Assembly: GCA_002372275.1 (NCBI GenBank)
Contig: DFFP01000023.1
Span: forward strand, 1 to 9,415
Direction: 5' to 3'
DNA length: 9,415 bases
DNA from: Alphaproteobacteria bacterium UBA3773
Lineage (GTDB): Bacteria > Pseudomonadota > Alphaproteobacteria > RF32 > CAG-239
In this document: one piece after another, positions 6,053 through 9,415 of the stretch
Layout of the letters: each line of letters begins with the position of its first letter
Numbering within the stretch: the stretch's first letter is position 1
Program-made: the position numbers and the translations under genes
Notes under the pieces: generated by a model
The model's database searches: none
The model's input: the letters and a program-made list of their open reading frames with translations, nothing else
What the model was told of the DNA's origin: nothing

Positions 6053-6168
6053 AAAGGCATAAATGAATATGAGCCGTTTGTATTTTTTGAAAGCTCATTT
6101 TTTGTTTCCGTCACATAATTTTTTATTTTAATGAAAGCTTTGAAAGCTTTAATAACGGGTGTTTTAGC

Positions 6169-6726
6169 ATGAAAAAAAATAACAATACGAAATTCAGAAA
6201 TAACAACAATAATACAAATATGTTTAATATCAATTATCGTTTTGACAGTATTTCGCCTGCCGGAAAGTATTCAGGGACGGCACTTGATTTAATTAAAAGA
6301 TATAACGAACTGTCAAAAGAAGCGCACAGCGCCGGTGATTATGTTGAAATGGAAGTGTTTCGCCAATATGCCGAACACTATCGCAAAATTTTAACGGAAA
6401 TGAATGAACGTAAAAATGCTTTTCAGGCGCAGCGTCAGGCTCAGGTTGAGCAGGCCGAAAATGAGGCAAATTCCGAAAATTCTCAAAAAACTGATGAAAA
6501 TCAAGAGGAAAAAAGTGCCGAAAACACTTCGGATAATGAAGTTTCAAAAACAGAAGTGATTGAACAAAAACCGCTTCCGATGAAGAAAAAAACACTCAAA
6601 ATCGTGGAAGTTAAAGAATCTGAAAGCCTACCGCAAGCAAATAAGGAAACAGCTGAAGAAGTGAAACCAAAGCGTAGTTATAAAAAACGCGTCAAAGAAG
6701 AAGAAAAAACAGAGACCGCTGTTTAA
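6169..6726 (+). CDS. DUF4167 domain protein, Asn-rich N-terminus, acidic/basic tail
   Basis: The N-terminus is a run rich in Asn and Lys (residues 2-22). It is followed by the conserved DUF4167 core, roughly residues 23-80: YRFDSISPAGKYSGTAL, the KRYNELSKEAHSAGDYVEM helix and FRQYAEHYRKI. This matches the alphaproteobacterial family consensus of FDSNGPEGRVRGTA, a Y-x-KY-x-LARDA-like helix and QHAEHYFR. The remaining ~100 residues are low-complexity, first Glu/Gln/Asn-rich, then Lys-rich (KPKRSYKKR), and probably disordered. The Asn/Arg-rich start and basic tail suggest RNA binding, but the family's function is not established. No strong ribosome binding site is seen. The gene is first in a plus-strand group; the next gene starts 18 nt after its stop. 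In other Alphaproteobacteria this family often sits beside prfA/prmC, which is not the case here. Confidence 0.88.
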   Translation: MKKNNNTKFRNNNNNTNMFNINYRFDSISPAGKYSGTALDLIKRYNELSKEAHSAGDYVEMEVFRQYAEHYRKILTEMNERKNAFQAQRQAQVEQAENEANSENSQKTDENQEEKSAENTSDNEVSKTEVIEQKPLPMKKKTLKIVEVKESESLPQANKETAEEVKPKRSYKKRVKEEEKTETAV

Positions 6727-6744
6727 AAAAAAAGGTTATAAGCC

Positions 6745-7881
6745 ATGTTTTTTATGATAGGAATGCTTGTTTTTGTTGTTGCGGCAATTGCCGTGACATA
6801 TAAGGTCATGCTGGGCTACACGGCCTTATCGTTTGCGCTCAAAATACCGCTTTTGCTTATTCTTGTTCTTGTGTGGCTTTCGCCGATGCTGGTTTCAGGT
6901 GTTCGGCATTTACCGGCGCAATTTAACGGGCTTTTTTATGTGATTTTATATAAAACAAGCTATTTTTTGCTCGGGTTTGTTCTTGTTTTATTTATGCTCC
7001 TTGTGGTGCGCGACGTTATATGGCAAATCCTTTTTCTTATCACAAAAAATAAAATGCTGGACCCGGACAATGCCCAGCACATTCAGCTTTTAAATATCAT
7101 AACGCTTGGGGTTTCCTTTGTGATTTCTTTATATGGCCTATGGGGCGCCTATAAAACACCTTTGGTTCGGTATTTAACGATTGAAGATGAAAAAATTAAA
7201 GAGCCCGTGCGTCTTGTGATGGCTTCGGATATTCACATCAATCAGACGACTTCGCTACAACACATTCAAAAAATTATTGATCAAATCAATGCGCAAAATC
7301 CGGATTATATTTTGCTTGGCGGAGATATTGCAGATGATGAACCGAAATATGCTTTAGATAAGGTTAAAATGCTTTCAAAGCTCAAGGCAAAAAAAATCTA
7401 TGTCAGCCTTGGAAATCACGAATTTTATCATAGGCCTTATGCGTGGATGATTAAATTTAATGATTTGGGATTTTTACTGCTTCATAATACGGGTGAAGAA
7501 CTCGAAAAAACGGGCGTTTTTGTCGGCGGAGTGCCGGATGTTCATTCAACAAACCAAGTCAACTATCAAAAAGCACTTGGGCATGCAAAGAATAAATACA
7601 CGATATTGCTTTCGCATACGCCGGCAGATTTTAAAACCATAGATAAAAGTTTGTTTGATATTCAGCTTTCGGGGCATACGCACGGCGCGCAGATTTTTCC
7701 GTTTCAATTTTTAACAAAAAATGCCAATAACGGTTATTTATCAGGCTTGTATGAAGAAAACGGTGCCAAACTTTTTGTTTCAAACGGCGCCGGTTTTTGG
7801 GGAATCCCGATGAGAATTTTAGCCCCGTCTGATATTGTGGTGATGGATTTAAAACCGAAAAATGACAAATCTGCTCATTAA
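6745..7881 (+). CDS. Membrane-anchored calcineurin-like metallophosphoesterase (YaeI/YkuE-like)
   Basis: This 378-aa protein has about four N-terminal membrane segments (near residues 5-24, 29-50, 62-88 and 113-134), then a cytosolic-looking phosphoesterase domain from residue ~153. The full metal-binding set is present: DIH (D162, H164), GGDIAD (D194), GNHE (N224, H225), SHTP (H291) and GHTHG (H311, H313), so a two-metal active site is expected. Relatives hydrolyse phosphodiester or pyrophosphate bonds (LpxH-like and YkuE-like proteins); the substrate cannot be read from sequence. AAAGG (6731-6735) 9 nt upstream supports the ATG at 6745; an ATG at 6754 is an alternative. It overlaps the next gene by 20 nt, so the two are probably translationally coupled. 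This makes a cyclic or pyrophosphate nucleotide a possible substrate, alongside a lipid headgroup. Confidence 0.92.
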   Translation: MFFMIGMLVFVVAAIAVTYKVMLGYTALSFALKIPLLLILVLVWLSPMLVSGVRHLPAQFNGLFYVILYKTSYFLLGFVLVLFMLLVVRDVIWQILFLITKNKMLDPDNAQHIQLLNIITLGVSFVISLYGLWGAYKTPLVRYLTIEDEKIKEPVRLVMASDIHINQTTSLQHIQKIIDQINAQNPDYILLGGDIADDEPKYALDKVKMLSKLKAKKIYVSLGNHEFYHRPYAWMIKFNDLGFLLLHNTGEELEKTGVFVGGVPDVHSTNQVNYQKALGHAKNKYTILLSHTPADFKTIDKSLFDIQLSGHTHGAQIFPFQFLTKNANNGYLSGLYEENGAKLFVSNGAGFWGIPMRILAPSDIVVMDLKPKNDKSAH

Positions 7882-8290
7882 AACAGCGCTTGAAATTGCG
7901 ATGATGGAAGATGTTTCAACACCCAAAAACGGGGCTGTTGTTTATAGTATCAGTTTTTTAGCAACAACAGAGAACAGAGATATGGCCTATGCTTTTGAAA
8001 TAAAACATGCGGGCGCTTTAACGCTTGATCATACGGTGTGCGGCAAAAAGCTGACAGCGCTCGGGCTTTTGGTTTCAAAAGATGTGGCAACAAGTGATAT
8101 TCAAAAGGTTTGGGAGATCGCTTCCGAGCGCTTTATCAAAGCGGCAAGCGGAAATGTAACGGCGTTTGTCAATGGTGCTGACAAAAGAAGCACATTTTGC
8201 AGCTTGGAAGCACAAAATATTTTGAAAAATGATAAAATAAAGACAGTCAACAATATCGCAAAAGAAGATTTTTTGCGCCCGTTTATTTGA
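7862..8290 (+). CDS. ADP-ribosyl cyclase / NAD glycohydrolase-like protein (CD38 fold), 142 aa
   Basis: Compared from memory with CD38 and Aplysia ADP-ribosyl cyclase, three blocks line up in order. TLDHTVCG (54-61) fits CD38 TLEDTLLG. VWEIASERF (83-91) then AASGNV and VNG fit CD38 FWKTVSRRF then AACDVV and LNG. STFCSLEAQNI (110-120) fits CD38 STFGSVEVHNL. The catalytic Glu226 of CD38 corresponds to E116, and W189/S193 to W84/S88. E146 is replaced by D56, and W125 probably by Y28 (VVYSI versus LLWSR). These enzymes turn NAD+ into ADP-ribose or cyclic ADP-ribose. The protein is shorter than the ~250-300-residue animal enzymes, has no signal peptide or membrane segment, and has only C60 and C113, so it is likely cytosolic without the disulfides of the animal proteins. 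The start overlaps the phosphoesterase gene by 20 nt and has no clear ribosome binding site, suggesting coupling; a start at M14 is possible. It stops 2 nt from the convergent gene at 8293. Activity is unproven. Confidence 0.6.
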   Translation: MTNLLIKTALEIAMMEDVSTPKNGAVVYSISFLATTENRDMAYAFEIKHAGALTLDHTVCGKKLTALGLLVSKDVATSDIQKVWEIASERFIKAASGNVTAFVNGADKRSTFCSLEAQNILKNDKIKTVNNIAKEDFLRPFI

Positions 8291-8292
8291 TA

Positions 8293-8976
8293 TTATTCAT
8301 CTTGAGCTTCGTTTTGGGTAGCTTCGTTTTGGGCAGCAATTGTTTCTTTAATTGTGTCTTTGATCATTTCTTTAATGACTTCTTGAACGGAAACGGATTC
8401 GTCTGATTCTGTCTTTTCCTCTAAGGAAGATGTGTTTTCCTGTTCATTTTTTTGATCTGTGGATTTGACCTTACTTATGATTTTATCTTTAATTTTTTCT
8501 TTTAATGTTTCTTTTTCAGGTATAGGTTCTTTTGTCGTTTCTTTTTCTTGAACGTTGTTGTTTGATTTTTCGCTTTCACTCGTTTCAGGTTTATTGTCTG
8601 TTTTATTTTCTTTAAATTTGTTCATCGCATCTTTGAGAACGTTTGTGACAGCATTTTTTATTTTTTCGGAAGTTGTCTTTTTTTCTTCGCAAATTTGTAA
8701 TTTTTCGTTCCATTCTTTGCCAGATTTTTTACATTCGATTTTGTCGGCATTCATGATATAGTAACCGGCAAAACACATAGCCAGCAACAACGCAATGGCT
8801 GCCAAAATTTTAACAAAGGACTTGGCAAAAATCCATAAAATCCAAAAGCCGGCAATGATGACCATGATCATTTTGTTTACCATCGGATTTGTTTCAATGA
8901 CAAAGGCTAAAAGTGCGTAATAGGAAAGCGCAAGCGCAAAAATGACGTGGCTGAAGTATTTTAAAAAGAATTTCAT
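8293..8976 (-). CDS. Membrane protein with Lys/Glu-rich tail, unknown function, 227 aa
   Basis: Three hydrophobic segments (about 10-28, 35-52 and 54-74) are followed by a short Cys-flanked motif, C82-KKSGKEWNEKLQI-C96, that could close a disulfide if it faces the periplasm. The last ~125 residues are low-complexity, dominated by Lys, Glu, Thr, Ser and Asn. They include near-repeated amphipathic stretches LKEKIKDKIISKVK and VIKEMIKDTIKETI, probably helical or coiled-coil. I recognise no family. AAGGAC (complement of 8984-8989) supports the ATG. It is transcribed toward the cyclase-like gene with only 2 nt between the two stops and no terminator in between, so the 3' ends of the transcripts probably overlap. 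No promoter could be assigned firmly in 8977-9070. Confidence 0.78.
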   Translation of the reverse strand: MKFFLKYFSHVIFALALSYYALLAFVIETNPMVNKMIMVIIAGFWILWIFAKSFVKILAAIALLLAMCFAGYYIMNADKIECKKSGKEWNEKLQICEEKKTTSEKIKNAVTNVLKDAMNKFKENKTDNKPETSESEKSNNNVQEKETTKEPIPEKETLKEKIKDKIISKVKSTDQKNEQENTSSLEEKTESDESVSVQEVIKEMIKDTIKETIAAQNEATQNEAQDE

Positions 8977-9101
8977 GTTTTTCGTCCTTATCTGTTTTAT
9001 TTTTCAGTAACATTTTTTTCTTTTTATTTCAAGTCTTTTCACTTTTATGTATCAATATTGTGAATGAGTGCTTTTAAAGGTCAATTTTTTTCATTATTTG
9101 C

Positions 9102-9130
9102 TTGATTTCGAATATTTTTTTCAATAGTAT
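9102..9130 (+). promoter_or_regulatory. Putative sigma70 promoter of the tRNA-Leu gene
   Basis: TTGATT (9102-9107) and TAGTAT (9125-9130) are separated by exactly 17 nt. The expected start near 9137 is 14 nt before the tRNA. Such a -35/-10 promoter fits the proteobacterial part of the window rather than Bacteroidota, whose main sigma factor uses a different -33/-7 pattern. Confidence 0.6.
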
Positions 9131-9150
9131 CGGCACAGAAGAAATTAACC

Positions 9151-9232
9151 GCGGACGTGGCGAAATTGGTAGACGCGCCAGACTTAGGATCTGGTTCCTC
9201 ACGGAGTGAAAGTTCGAGTCTTTTATGCCGCA
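9151..9232 (+). tRNA. tRNA-Leu, anticodon TAG, with non-matching acceptor strands (probably chimeric)
   Basis: A class II tRNA of 82 nt can be laid out completely: acceptor GCGGACG (9151-9157), D-stem GCG/CGC with AAATTGGTAGA loop, anticodon arm CCAGA-CTTAGGA-TCTGG (anticodon TAG), variable arm TTCC-TCAC-GGAG, and T-arm GAAAG-TTCGAGT-CTTTT. The 3' acceptor strand is ATGCCGC (9225-9231) plus A73. Only the outer four pairs form; pairs 5-7 are A-G, C-T and G-A mismatches. The expected partner of GCGGACG is CGTCCGC, and that of ATGCCGC is GCGGCAT. The two halves therefore probably come from two different tRNA-Leu genes. CCA is not encoded. As written the tRNA would be unlikely to be functional. 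Confidence 0.85.
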
Positions 9233-9236
9233 CATT

Positions 9237-9415
9237 ATGAAACGTATTTTCTTATTTGCTGTTATAGCGCTTGCCGCTATCTCCCTCACTTCCTGTTTGG
9301 AGTCGAAAGACCAAGCTACGCCTGTTATTCAGGCCGGATATATTACGCGTGTCAGCGCCGCCGGTGTCTGCGATACCATCTCTTTTGCGGATACGCTTCA
9401 TGTCGCCGATACCCT
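9237..9415 (+). CDS. Lipoprotein, N-terminal fragment (Bacteroidota-like), runs off the window
   Basis: An open frame of 59 codons starts MKRIFLFAVIALAAI and reaches lipobox LTSC (residues 17-20), a clean signal peptidase II site with C20 as the lipid-bearing cysteine. LES follows, then a beta-rich-looking segment (GYITRVSAAGVCDTISFADT). Short lipoprotein signals with a Ser before Cys are common in Bacteroidota. Codon use (GCC, GTC, ACC, ATC) and higher GC differ clearly from the AT-rich genes in 1-9150. There is no Shine-Dalgarno; the ATG is only 4 nt after the tRNA 3' end. The function cannot be told from the fragment. Confidence 0.7.
   Translation, partial: MKRIFLFAVIALAAISLTSCLESKDQATPVIQAGYITRVSAAGVCDTISFADTLHVADT

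Noticed and set aside
6063..6131. Possible 22-codon leader peptide MNMSRLYFLK...
   Set aside because: It begins only a few bases after the predicted transcription start, has no ribosome binding site and looks like random AT-rich coding.
9074..9289. 71-codon minus-strand open frame across the tRNA
   Set aside because: It runs antisense through the tRNA-Leu gene and the lipoprotein signal peptide.

Overview
Most of this window (about 1-9150) looks like a chromosomal segment of a low-GC alphaproteobacterium. It carries an EttA-type ABC-F ATPase beginning MASYQYIFVM, a 41-residue bL36 of the four-ligand-free alphaproteobacterial/YkgO type, an Asn-rich DUF4167 protein (a family typical of Alphaproteobacteria), peptide chain release factor 3 and sigma70-like promoters. 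The last ~180-260 bases (from inside the tRNA-Leu gene onward) look different: the GC content rises and the reading frame encodes a Bacteroidota-style lipoprotein. The window probably ends in an assembly chimera joined inside the tRNA.

Layout. 1-1070 (minus): 5' part of ettA, preceded by an exported 173-residue protein of unknown function, probably one operon. 1156-1397 (plus): single-gene unit rpmJ with its own promoter and terminator. 1398-1710: no protein gene, but a good promoter, strong long-range RNA pairing and an intrinsic terminator, together a candidate ~160-nt small RNA or structured leader. 1711-2523 (plus): secreted YD-repeat-like protein. 2524-2884: mosaic of palindromic repeat units lying between convergent genes. 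2885-3535 (minus): deoC. 3690-4289 (plus): orphan protein, ending at a bidirectional terminator shared with prfC (4330-5916, minus). 5917-6168: divergent intergenic region with the promoter and leader of the plus-strand group 6169-8290. That group is a DUF4167 protein, a membrane-anchored calcineurin-like metallophosphoesterase and, overlapping it by 20 nt, a small protein that I read as a member of the ADP-ribosyl cyclase/CD38 family. 8293-8976 (minus): membrane protein with a Lys/Glu-rich tail, tail-to-tail with the cyclase-like gene. 9102-9232: tRNA-Leu promoter and a tRNA whose two acceptor strands do not match. 9237-end: start of a lipoprotein gene.

How the genes fit together. EttA, bL36, RF3 and tRNA-Leu are translation housekeeping and deoC is deoxynucleoside catabolism; these are not a special island. 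The most interesting piece is the small protein at 7862-8290. It keeps the Trp-x3-Ser pair and the STF-x-S-x-Glu motif that form the NAD-cleaving site of CD38 and Aplysia cyclase, and it is translationally coupled to a phosphoesterase whose relatives cleave phosphodiester or pyrophosphate bonds. A two-gene NAD+-derived nucleotide module is an attractive hypothesis but not demonstrated. All assignments come from reading the sequence; no database search or folding program was run.
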